The position numbers and the translations under genes were made by a program. The notes below the pieces were generated by a model that was not told where the DNA came from, made no database searches, and saw nothing but the letters and a program-made list of their open reading frames with translations. Below are positions 1 to 6,658 of a DNA stretch of 8,195 nt, one piece after another. The stretch's first letter is position 1. Every line of letters begins with the position of its first letter. Source of the DNA: Deltaproteobacteria bacterium UBA6967 (GTDB taxonomy: Bacteria; SAR324; NAC60-12); assembly GCA_002450295.1 (NCBI GenBank), contig DJYX01000240.1, positions 3,811 to 12,005 of the forward strand, written 5' to 3'.

Positions 1-1752
1 GTTGGTGGGAATCAGATTGTTGGAATCATCGTATTCTTAATCCTAGTTCTCATCAATTTCGTTGTTATTACAAAGGGTGCTGGCCGCATTGCAGAGGTTG
101 CCGCTAGATTTACTCTGGATGCTATGCCAGGTAAGCAAATGGCGATTGATGCAGACTTGAATGCCGGACTCATTGACGAAACGCAAGCTCGTGAACGTCG
201 TCAATATGTGCAGCGAGAATCTGATTTCTATGGAGCAATGGACGGGGCTAGCAAGTTTGTTCGTGGTGATGCAATTGCGGGCTTAATCATTACTACGATC
301 AACATTCTTGGTGGTTTGCTGATAGGTGTAACCCAATTTGGGATGAGTTCGGGCGATGCCTTTGAAACCTATGCAACCCTAACTATTGGGGACGGCTTGG
401 TCTCCCAAATACCCGCACTGATTATCTCAATTGCTGCCGGTATTGCAGTTACCAAAGCATCAGCAGAAAACAAATTGTCAGTTGATCTGGGTAAGCAAGT
501 ATTCAGTAACGCTCAGGCCCTAAATGTTTCAGCGGCTCTGCTTTTAGCTTTTGCAATCATTCCGGGTCTGCCGGTTCTTCCCTTTCTAACTCTAGGGATT
601 ATTACAGGAGGGCTGGCTTTTCTTGCTAGACAGGACAATTTCAGAAACCAACAAGCTGAAGAAGCACAGGCACAACTCAAGCTGCAACAGGAAATTGAAG
701 AAGAGCCTGAAAACATTGAGTCACTACTGCCCATTGACCTGTTGGGTTTAGAACTGGGCTACGGACTGATTCCATTGGTTGACGAAGAGCAAGACGGAGA
801 ACTGCTGAAAAGAATTAAAGCTATCCGAAGACAGATGGCGACTGACTATGGATATGTTGTTCCCCCCATGCATATAAAGGATAATCTTGAGCTATCCCCA
901 GGAGAATATTCGATTACCATCAAAGGAATCGAGGTTGCTCGTGCTGAATTGATGGTTGGGCACTTCATGGCTATGAAAACGGGGGAAGTTGACGAAGAAA
1001 TCAGCGGCGTAGACACCGTCGAGCCCGCCTTTGGGTTACCCGCAATTTGGATTACCTCCGAGGATGAAGAAAGAGCACAATTCGCTGGTTATACTGTAGT
1101 TGATCTACCAACAGTACTAGCCACGCATATTACGGAAATTCTCAAAAATCATTCTTTCGAATTTTTGGGTCGGCAGGAGACTCAGAAACTTCTAGATACC
1201 TTTGGCCAGAGTAATCCCAAAGTTATTGAGGAATTGGTACCAGGGCAATTGAATTTGGGAGTGGTGCAAAAAGTTTTACAGAATCTTTTACGAGAACAAG
1301 TTTCCATCAGGGATCTGCATACAATTCTGGAAACACTAGCGGACGTTGCTAACCTTACCAAAGATCCTGATCTGCTTACAGAACATGTTCGACAAGCTCT
1401 ATCGAGACAATTAACACGGCAGTATCAGACGCCTGATGGTATGTTGCCGCTAATCACAATGAGTCAAGAACTTGAAAATCAAGTTGCGTCCTCCATACAG
1501 GACACGGGTCACGGTTCCTATTTGGGCTTGAATCCGAATATGGCTCAATTGATTATCAATAATACTGAAGCATTGATTGAGCAGTTCGAACTAAATAACT
1601 ACCAACCACTTCTGCTTTGTTCACCTCTTATTCGGCCACACGTTAAAAAGCTTCTTGAACGATTTATTCCGAATCTGGTCGTCTTATCACATAATGAAGT
1701 TGCCCCTGATGTCCGTATTGAGGCTCTCGGGGTGGTAGAACTGAACAACTAA
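1..1752 (+). CDS. flhA: Flagellar export gate protein FlhA, 5'-truncated by the window edge
   Basis: The open frame runs in from base 1, giving 583 residues and a TAA stop. FlhA is usually about 690 residues, so roughly 105-115 N-terminal residues are missing; the ATG at 124 is internal and not the start. FlhA is the inner-membrane gate of the flagellar type III export apparatus, coupling proton flow to export of rod, hook and filament subunits. In fragment numbering, a membrane segment at about 5-23 leads into the FHIPEP family signature at about 29-53 (RIAEVAARF, then PGKQMAIDADL). Further hydrophobic segments lie near 88-110, 122-150 and 166-190. An acidic, Gln-rich linker follows (about 195-222), and then the cytoplasmic domain that docks chaperone-substrate complexes. 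The frame is intact with no odd substitutions noted. flhF follows after 21 nt. Family identification is certain from the signature. Confidence 0.98.
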   Translation, partial: VGGNQIVGIIVFLILVLINFVVITKGAGRIAEVAARFTLDAMPGKQMAIDADLNAGLIDETQARERRQYVQRESDFYGAMDGASKFVRGDAIAGLIITTINILGGLLIGVTQFGMSSGDAFETYATLTIGDGLVSQIPALIISIAAGIAVTKASAENKLSVDLGKQVFSNAQALNVSAALLLAFAIIPGLPVLPFLTLGIITGGLAFLARQDNFRNQQAEEAQAQLKLQQEIEEEPENIESLLPIDLLGLELGYGLIPLVDEEQDGELLKRIKAIRRQMATDYGYVVPPMHIKDNLELSPGEYSITIKGIEVARAELMVGHFMAMKTGEVDEEISGVDTVEPAFGLPAIWITSEDEERAQFAGYTVVDLPTVLATHITEILKNHSFEFLGRQETQKLLDTFGQSNPKVIEELVPGQLNLGVVQKVLQNLLREQVSIRDLHTILETLADVANLTKDPDLLTEHVRQALSRQLTRQYQTPDGMLPLITMSQELENQVASSIQDTGHGSYLGLNPNMAQLIINNTEALIEQFELNNYQPLLLCSPLIRPHVKKLLERFIPNLVVLSHNEVAPDVRIEALGVVELNN

Positions 1753-1773
1753 TTCTCTTTGTCGGACTGACAC

Positions 1774-3090
1774 ATGAATCTCAAACGCTATCGCGTGAAT
1801 AATATCCAAGAAGCTCTGCAGTTGATCAAAAAAGATCTTGGTCCAGAAGCTGTGATTGTATCTACTCGGCAGGTGAAGGAGGGTAATAAGGCGTTTGGTC
1901 TATTTGCTAAAACAATGCTGGAAGTGACTGCCGCCCGAGATGACAAAAGCCAGGTGAAACCAAATATTCAGGCCTCATCTCAAGCCACTGCGAGTGGGTA
2001 TCGGGCAACCGTAAATGGAATGCCTCGCTCAGAGGGTGTTACTGCGGTGGCTAGTCCTGAAATGCCAACACCGACTGCAAAGCCAGTACAGCCAAATCCT
2101 GCTTCAGATCCTTACAAAGCCCTGCAGCCGCTTCGTCAGGAGATTCAGGATCTGAGAGAACTGATTCAAAATCTTGGGGATCGTACAGCCAGCTACGAGG
2201 GACAAACTGTTGCCCAATTGAAACAGGAGTTGGGAGAAATGCGCTATATGCTGCATTCTCTTGCTTCCAGAACCGGGCAAATGGATGATCTCAATCTCCC
2301 TGAAAATTTAATGGTGTTGTACCAACAGCTTCGCTTCAGTGGAATGGAAGAGAAGTTTGCAAGAAGATTGATGTTAGAAGCTCAGAAGAATATTGCAGAA
2401 GATGATCTTCAAAATTTTTCATACGTAAAAATTTTCATAGCAAGAATGCTCATGAAAATTGTTAAGACTACTAGGGGAGTTGAGAGCATTACCGCTCCTC
2501 AAAAGATTTTTACATTGATAGGTCCGACAGGTGTTGGGAAAACGACTACGGCTGCTAAGATCGCCTCTGAACAGCTGCTGCGTTACAAGCGAAGAGTAGC
2601 AATGATCACCATTGATACTTTTCGCATTGCTGCGGTGGAGCAGTTACGAACTTACGCCAAGATCATCAATGTGCCACTGAGTATTGTATCCGATAAAGCC
2701 GATTTGGATCGCGCAATTGCTAGCTATTCAGATTATGATGTGATCATCATCGATACTGGCGGCTGTTCGCAGCGTGATGAGTCACAAATGTTTGAATTGC
2801 GAGAGCTTTTTGATGAGCGAGGAAGACTACATAATGTTTTGGTATTGAGTTCGACAACCAAAGACAGCGATCTCAACGAAATAACTCGCCGTTTTGGGGT
2901 AATCCCGATTGATAGTGTGATCTTTACAAAGCTTGATGAGAGTTCTTCGTACGGATCCATCTTCAATCACTCCATCCGTTTCAAGAAACCAATCTCTTTC
3001 TTGACCACTGGACAGAAGGTCCCTGAAGACATTGAAGTCGCTACGAAAGAGCGTTTGGTGGATTTGATGCTCAATATTTCTGGAAATTGA
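1774..3090 (+). CDS. flhF: Flagellar placement SRP-type GTPase FlhF
   Basis: FlhF (438 residues) is the third SRP-family GTPase beside Ffh and FtsY; at the cell pole it recruits early flagellar parts and helps fix flagellar site and number. The basic N-terminal B domain (about 1-55, starting MNLKRYRVNNIQEAL) is followed by a variable Ala/Pro/Thr/Gln-rich linker (about 56-120), a helical N domain (about 120-235) and the G domain (about 243-438). Visible GTPase motifs are the P-loop GPTGVGKT (250-257), G2 region DTFRIAAVEQL (281-291), G4 TKLD (385-388) and the closing region TTGQKVPEDIE (411-421). G3 reads DTGGCSQRD (327-335), whereas the family normally has DTAGR; both changes are unusual and the Arg is one of the conserved catalytic-site residues of SRP GTPases. 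The ATG gives a complete B domain. No clear Shine-Dalgarno precedes it, so translation may be coupled to flhA, 21 nt upstream. Confidence 0.97.
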   Translation: MNLKRYRVNNIQEALQLIKKDLGPEAVIVSTRQVKEGNKAFGLFAKTMLEVTAARDDKSQVKPNIQASSQATASGYRATVNGMPRSEGVTAVASPEMPTPTAKPVQPNPASDPYKALQPLRQEIQDLRELIQNLGDRTASYEGQTVAQLKQELGEMRYMLHSLASRTGQMDDLNLPENLMVLYQQLRFSGMEEKFARRLMLEAQKNIAEDDLQNFSYVKIFIARMLMKIVKTTRGVESITAPQKIFTLIGPTGVGKTTTAAKIASEQLLRYKRRVAMITIDTFRIAAVEQLRTYAKIINVPLSIVSDKADLDRAIASYSDYDVIIIDTGGCSQRDESQMFELRELFDERGRLHNVLVLSSTTKDSDLNEITRRFGVIPIDSVIFTKLDESSSYGSIFNHSIRFKKPISFLTTGQKVPEDIEVATKERLVDLMLNISGN

Positions 3091-3127
3091 GCTAATTCAT
3101 CCATATCCCCCTGTAAGAAAGCGCTCA

Positions 3128-4039
3128 ATGAACGACCAGGCAAGTTCCTTACGAAGGATTGTCGGGGAAAATACAACTACGTCGGATTCCAACCGAGTAA
3201 AGGTACTTTGCATCACCAGTGGCAAGGGTGGTGTAGGGAAAACGAATATTTCCATCAATCTTTCAATTGCTCTGGCGTCAATGGGGCGAAAGGTCTTTCT
3301 CCTTGATGCAGATCTTGGCCTCGCGAATATTGACGTTTTATTAAACTTAACCCCAATGTACACTCTTGAGCATGTGCTCTCTGGGGAAAAGGGTATCAAT
3401 GATATTATTTTGGATGGCCCGGGAGATATAAAAATCTTGCCAGCAAGTTCTGGTGTGGTGGAAATGACTGAGATGGATCGGGATCAACAGGTTCATTTGT
3501 TCAGAAAGCTTGGAGAAATTGAAAGAGAAATAGATTATTTGGTAATTGACACTGGGGCGGGTATCGCTCCCCACACATTGAGATTTGTGGCGAATTCTGA
3601 CGAGGTTCTGATTGTCGCTACCCCGGAACCATCTTCAATGACGGATGCATACTCTCTGATCAAAATCATGGTTACAAGGTACCAGATTAGTAAATTTAGG
3701 GTAATTGCCAATAACGTTGTATCGCCAGCAGAAGGAAGACAGGTTTACGAGAGACTTCAAAAAGTCACCCGAGATTTTCTTAAGACAGAAATTGATTTCA
3801 TGGGGCATGTTCTGAAAGATCCCCTACTGGTCAAATCAGTACGCACACAACGTCCATTACTACAGTCTTTTCCAGAAGCCCCAGCTTCAAGATGTCTTGT
3901 TTCGATAGCCAGAGAAATTGAAAAAATCCACAAAGCTGGGGATGCTGAAATTCCAGACAATGTAGAGCAACCAGACAAAGTTAATGGACAACGAACTCCA
4001 AGTTTTTGGGAACGTCTAATAAGCTGGCGTACAAGCTGA
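3128..4039 (+). CDS. flhG: MinD/ParA-type ATPase FlhG (FleN, YlxH), regulator of flagellar number
   Basis: FlhG (303 residues) is a deviant-Walker ATPase of the MinD group that limits flagellar number, binds C-ring parts and stimulates the GTPase FlhF. The N-terminus carries the FlhF activator motif DQAxxLR (DQASSLR, residues 3-9). The Walker A motif is GKGGVGKT (32-39) with the signature Lys at 33. The DAD at 60-62 corresponds to the Walker A' aspartates, and DTGAGI (141-146) is the Walker B region. The C-terminus, PSFWERLISW (291-300), is a short amphipathic stretch matching the membrane-targeting helix that lets ATP-bound dimers sit on the membrane. Length is normal for the family. It lies 37 nt after flhF and 25 nt before fliA, the usual order. 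No strong Shine-Dalgarno is visible; the start is chosen because it gives the activator motif at the expected extreme N-terminus. Confidence 0.97.
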   Translation: MNDQASSLRRIVGENTTTSDSNRVKVLCITSGKGGVGKTNISINLSIALASMGRKVFLLDADLGLANIDVLLNLTPMYTLEHVLSGEKGINDIILDGPGDIKILPASSGVVEMTEMDRDQQVHLFRKLGEIEREIDYLVIDTGAGIAPHTLRFVANSDEVLIVATPEPSSMTDAYSLIKIMVTRYQISKFRVIANNVVSPAEGRQVYERLQKVTRDFLKTEIDFMGHVLKDPLLVKSVRTQRPLLQSFPEAPASRCLVSIAREIEKIHKAGDAEIPDNVEQPDKVNGQRTPSFWERLISWRTS

Positions 4040-4054
4040 AGATCTTACTCAGCC

Positions 4055-4059
4055 AAGGA
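4055..4059 (+). promoter_or_regulatory. Ribosome binding site of fliA
   Basis: AAGGA ends 5 nt before the GTG at 4065, and AAGG repeats at 4059-4062. It is one of the few good Shine-Dalgarno matches in the window and is the main reason for accepting a GTG start for fliA. Confidence 0.7.
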
Positions 4060-4064
4060 AGGCA

Positions 4065-4820
4065 GTGAAAGCAAACCCCTATGCCGACAAATCTCAACAA
4101 AGCCGAGAGCAGCTCGTATTAAAACATGCCCCTCTGCTCAAGCGGATTGTCAGCCGAATGGCAAGTAGGTTTCCTCCAGAAGTGGATCCTGAGGAAGTCT
4201 ACCAAGCTGGCATGATCGGTCTTCTAGATGCGGTAGACAAGTTTGATCCCTCGCGAGACATTCAATTCCAAACCTATGCTGAGTACCGAATTAAAGGGAG
4301 TATTCTTGACGAATTACGAGCTCTGGATTGGGTGCCCCGAGGGGTTCGTGCATCAGCTACGGAGTGGGAGAGAGCTTGGATTGAGCAATGTAGCACGTTA
4401 GGGAGAGAACCCAGTGATTCTGAGATGGCAACTAAGCTTGATATGCCTTTAAACGAGTATCATGAGTTTGTTGCCCATGCTAGCCCACTCTCTTTGGTGA
4501 CATTAGATCACTTGGGAGGTGGAGGTGAAGATGAAGAAGGTCAGAGTTTATTGGATATCCTCAGAGATCCAGATGGTTCAGATCCTTTTTCAGAATTGTC
4601 AATGCACCAACTCAAAAGCCGTTTACAAGAGGCAATCGAGGAGTTACCAGAAAGAGAACAAACAATCCTCTCTCTCTATTATATTGAGGAACTGAACATG
4701 AAAGAGGTTGCAGCTGTTCTGGGTGTTGGTGAAGCTCGTGTATCTCAACTGCACACAAAAATTATTTTGAAATTGCGAGCAAAATTGCGAAGAGTACTAG
4801 AAGTTGAGAAAGCCGCTTGA
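4065..4820 (+). CDS. fliA: Flagellar RNA polymerase sigma factor FliA (sigma-28)
   Basis: FliA (251 residues, full length) directs RNA polymerase to late flagellar and chemotaxis promoters and is normally held by the anti-sigma factor FlgM until the hook is finished. Region 2 covers about residues 15-95, including YQAGMIGLLDAVDKFDPS (46-63) and the highly typical GSILDELRALDWVPRGVR (78-95). Region 3 follows at about 96-145. A Gly/Asp/Glu loop (151-157) separates it from region 4 at about 185-240, where LPEREQTILSLYYIEELNMK leads into the DNA-binding helix-turn-helix with ARVSQLHTK (224-232). The start is GTG, supported by AAGGA 5 nt upstream. The gene begins 25 nt after flhG. No FlgM gene is visible in the window, and I saw no sigma-28 promoter in the short gaps, so its own targets are probably elsewhere. 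Confidence 0.97.
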   Translation: MKANPYADKSQQSREQLVLKHAPLLKRIVSRMASRFPPEVDPEEVYQAGMIGLLDAVDKFDPSRDIQFQTYAEYRIKGSILDELRALDWVPRGVRASATEWERAWIEQCSTLGREPSDSEMATKLDMPLNEYHEFVAHASPLSLVTLDHLGGGGEDEEGQSLLDILRDPDGSDPFSELSMHQLKSRLQEAIEELPEREQTILSLYYIEELNMKEVAAVLGVGEARVSQLHTKIILKLRAKLRRVLEVEKAA

Positions 4821-4842
4821 AACTTAAGTAATTTCAAAATCA

Positions 4843-5067
4843 ATGAACGTAGACGTATTCGCTGAGACAAGGCTCCAAGAAATGATTGAGTTTCAGCGTG
4901 AGAAGCTGCTTAAGCTTGCCAGAGAGATCCTACCTGACGTAACCCCTGAAGATCTTCGGAATCCTCAAGATTTTCCCGATTTGGTAAAAGATCCACTGTT
5001 TAACTATGAAGATGGCCTTCTTGCTGGCTATCTTGCCGTGCAAATCGCCATGCGATCTCGTCTATGA
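4843..5067 (+). CDS. Small protein of unknown function downstream of fliA
   Basis: This 74-residue protein is one I cannot name. It starts 22 nt after fliA and its stop overlaps the next start (ATGA at 5064-5067). It has no signal peptide or clear membrane segment. The N-terminal third is a charged, probably helical stretch (ETRLQEMIEFQREKLLKLAREI, residues 8-29; runs of this kind could form a coiled coil). It is followed by a Pro/Asp-rich part with NPQDFPDL (40-47) and FNYEDGLLAG (53-62), then a basic tail. The compact motifs and clean operon position argue for a real gene and not a chance ORF; no competing frame is better on either strand. There is no good Shine-Dalgarno, so it may be coupled to fliA. 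A flagellar accessory role is inferred from position only. Confidence 0.75.
   Translation: MNVDVFAETRLQEMIEFQREKLLKLAREILPDVTPEDLRNPQDFPDLVKDPLFNYEDGLLAGYLAVQIAMRSRL
5064..5067 (+). promoter_or_regulatory. ATGA stop-start overlap between the two small ORFs
   Basis: The TGA stop of the first small ORF (5065-5067) overlaps the ATG of the second (5064-5066). With no Shine-Dalgarno upstream of this ATG, the second ORF is likely translated by re-initiation, which would tie the amounts of the two products together. Confidence 0.7.
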
Positions 5068-5402
5068 AAGAGATCAGGTGGAATCAGGCTTTACTTAAAG
5101 AATTTTTGAGAAGCCATGCTCATCAGCAAATTTGTATTATGGATCAGAGAAGCAGAGCTTTCTTAGTCGGCATAATTCCGGCAGTATTTGAAATGGATCT
5201 TTGCAGCGGGACACTTTCTGAAGCTGCACTGAATGTTGAGAATATGGGATGTGATGTTTCCCTCACAATGCACGAACAGTTTCTTGGAATTCATCTATTT
5301 TTCTTTAGGCAGAATACGGAAGAACAAATTTTATCTTTTCCATGGGAGATTCCTTATTCTTCGCTCCAACTAGAATTAGTTCCCGAGAGAATGGACGCTT
5401 GA
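5064..5402 (+). CDS. Small protein of unknown function, translationally coupled to the preceding ORF
   Basis: This 112-residue protein is one I do not recognise. It shares an ATGA overlap with the preceding ORF. It is probably cytoplasmic: there is no signal peptide, and the only hydrophobic runs (about 33-41 and 73-81) are too short to span a membrane. A helical, basic N-terminus (about 1-20) is followed by alternating hydrophobic and polar residues (about 22-42, 61-81 and 98-107), which suggests a mostly beta fold. There are three Cys (24, 47, 63), without a metal-binding spacing that I can recognise. It does not look like FlgM, FliT or PilZ proteins to my eye. The end is 24 nt before the aminotransferase start. 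Position suggests a partner of its 74-residue neighbour and perhaps a link to the flagellar block, but that is inference. Confidence 0.72.
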   Translation: MKEIRWNQALLKEFLRSHAHQQICIMDQRSRAFLVGIIPAVFEMDLCSGTLSEAALNVENMGCDVSLTMHEQFLGIHLFFFRQNTEEQILSFPWEIPYSSLQLELVPERMDA

Positions 5403-5416
5403 ATCGTTTTTTGAAC

Positions 5417-5422
5417 AAGGTG
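5417..5422 (+). promoter_or_regulatory. Ribosome binding site of the aminotransferase gene
   Basis: AAGGTG ends 4 nt before the ATG at 5427. This favours Met1 over the in-frame ATG at 5454 (Met10), which lacks a comparable match. Confidence 0.6.
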
Positions 5423-5426
5423 TGAA

Positions 5427-6653
5427 ATGATTTCTGGATTTAATCAGGGCTGTATGATCAAGCCGCCTGTTACTGAGCCATTGTCAAATATTTTACCAAA
5501 TGAGCCTTTACTGCTGATGGGAGCTGGACCAGTTCCGATATCTAATGCGGTTTCGAGAGCAAATGGGGTTGTGATTAATCACCTTGGTGAGACGATGGAC
5601 CGAGTCATCAAGAATCTAAAAATAATGGCTGCGTATGCTTACCAAACGAAGAGTACGAAAATTATGGGAGTGTCAGGCCCAGCCTCAGCATCTATTGAAA
5701 TGGCTATTACGAACCTTCTTTGGCCGGGGCGTAGAGTACTCGTTTTAAAAGTCGGCACTTTCAGCGGTCGAATGGGAGAAATGGCCCAGGGTGTTGGAGC
5801 GGAGGTGGACTACATTGAACGATCAGATGCTAGGCCAATTAACGCAGAGATGGTCGAAGAAGCTTTCAAGAAAAAGAAATATGATGTTTTAACAATGGTT
5901 CAGGGGGAAACGTCTTGTGGAGTCAAGACTGTTGATTTTGCTGAAATAGTCAGGATTGCCAAAGAAAATGGGGCAATGGTGATAGGAGACACTGTCTGCA
6001 CTCTAACAACAATGCCCATGGAGATGGATCACTGGGGGTTGGACGCAGCGATCTCTGGGGGGCAAAAAGGTCTTTCTTCTATACCTGGTGTGTCAGTGAT
6101 AGCCTTTTCTGAAGATGCTTGGAAATTTATTGAGAAAAGATCAGTTCGTCAACCACACTGGTGTTTCGATGCCCTACGTTCCCAAAAATTCTGGGGACAT
6201 CAACAATACCACTATACTGCCCCAGTCCCAGGAATTTTAGCCCTGCACGAGGCACTTCGGCAGATTTGTGATGAGACATTGCCGGAGCGGTTTCAACGAC
6301 ATCTTGTGAGTTCAAAGGCTTTGCAAGCTGGAATTGAAGCAATGGGTTTGGAATTGTTCATTCCAGAAAGTTACAGATTGAACTCTGTAGTTGCTATTAA
6401 GCTGCCTGATGGTGTCGACAGTGCGAAAATTAGAAAATCGATGGTGGATATGTTCCAAGTCGAAATTTCTGGAGCATTTGGTTTAGATATCGTTCGCATT
6501 GGGCAGATGGGGGAACAGTGCAGAGCACATAATCTCTTCAGAGTATTGTACGCCCTTGGAACTGCATGTGTGACTCATGGCGTCCCCTTGGATGTCAGCA
6601 ATGGTATGGCGCTCCTCGAAAAAAATCTTCAGCAACCAATCCTCCCTAACTGA
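5427..6653 (+). CDS. Class V PLP-dependent aminotransferase, alanine-glyoxylate / serine-pyruvate type
   Basis: This 408-residue protein is a fold-type I PLP enzyme of the class V group that includes alanine-glyoxylate and serine-glyoxylate transaminases. Family landmarks are LLLMGAGPVPIS near the N-terminus (28-39), GVSGPASASIEMA (81-93; cofactor-phosphate region), QGETSCGV (139-146) and the cofactor-ring Asp in GDTVCTLTTMPMEMD (Asp188). The Schiff-base Lys is in SGGQKG (Lys214). HYTAPVPGILALHEAL (262-277) follows, and the substrate-carboxylate Arg is in VRIGQMG (Arg357). Two places differ from common members: GGQKG, often GSQKA, and RIGQMG, often RIGHMG. The donor and acceptor therefore cannot be fixed from sequence; an amino-donor reaction with glyoxylate or pyruvate is likely. 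AAGGTG supports the ATG at 5427. It sits 24 nt after the small ORFs and 2 nt before the helicase, with no known link to flagella. Confidence 0.92.
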   Translation: MISGFNQGCMIKPPVTEPLSNILPNEPLLLMGAGPVPISNAVSRANGVVINHLGETMDRVIKNLKIMAAYAYQTKSTKIMGVSGPASASIEMAITNLLWPGRRVLVLKVGTFSGRMGEMAQGVGAEVDYIERSDARPINAEMVEEAFKKKKYDVLTMVQGETSCGVKTVDFAEIVRIAKENGAMVIGDTVCTLTTMPMEMDHWGLDAAISGGQKGLSSIPGVSVIAFSEDAWKFIEKRSVRQPHWCFDALRSQKFWGHQQYHYTAPVPGILALHEALRQICDETLPERFQRHLVSSKALQAGIEAMGLELFIPESYRLNSVVAIKLPDGVDSAKIRKSMVDMFQVEISGAFGLDIVRIGQMGEQCRAHNLFRVLYALGTACVTHGVPLDVSNGMALLEKNLQQPILPN

Positions 6654-6658
6654 ATGTG
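6651..6658 (+). promoter_or_regulatory. Stop/start junction TGAATGTG between aminotransferase and helicase
   Basis: The aminotransferase stop TGA (6651-6653) is followed at once by ATG (6654-6656), which opens only a 60-codon frame, and by an overlapping GTG (6656-6658), which opens the helicase. The GTG is preferred because its frame encodes VELFFDRGTLLL, the family's usual N-terminus. No Shine-Dalgarno is visible, so re-initiation after the aminotransferase is likely. Confidence 0.6.

Noticed and set aside
124..1752. A separate gene starting at the ATG at 124.
   Set aside because: The same frame is open to base 1 and encodes a membrane segment and the start of the FHIPEP signature, so this ATG is internal to flhA.
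3097..3399. A 100-codon reverse-strand ORF across the flhF/flhG junction.
   Set aside because: It lies mostly opposite the well-supported flhG coding sequence, has no family-like motifs, and is best explained as a shadow.
4821..4842. A possible operator at the CTTAAG-centred sequence between fliA and the 74-residue ORF.
   Set aside because: The symmetry is only about 8 bp (ACTTAAGT) in AT-rich DNA and is too short to support a site.
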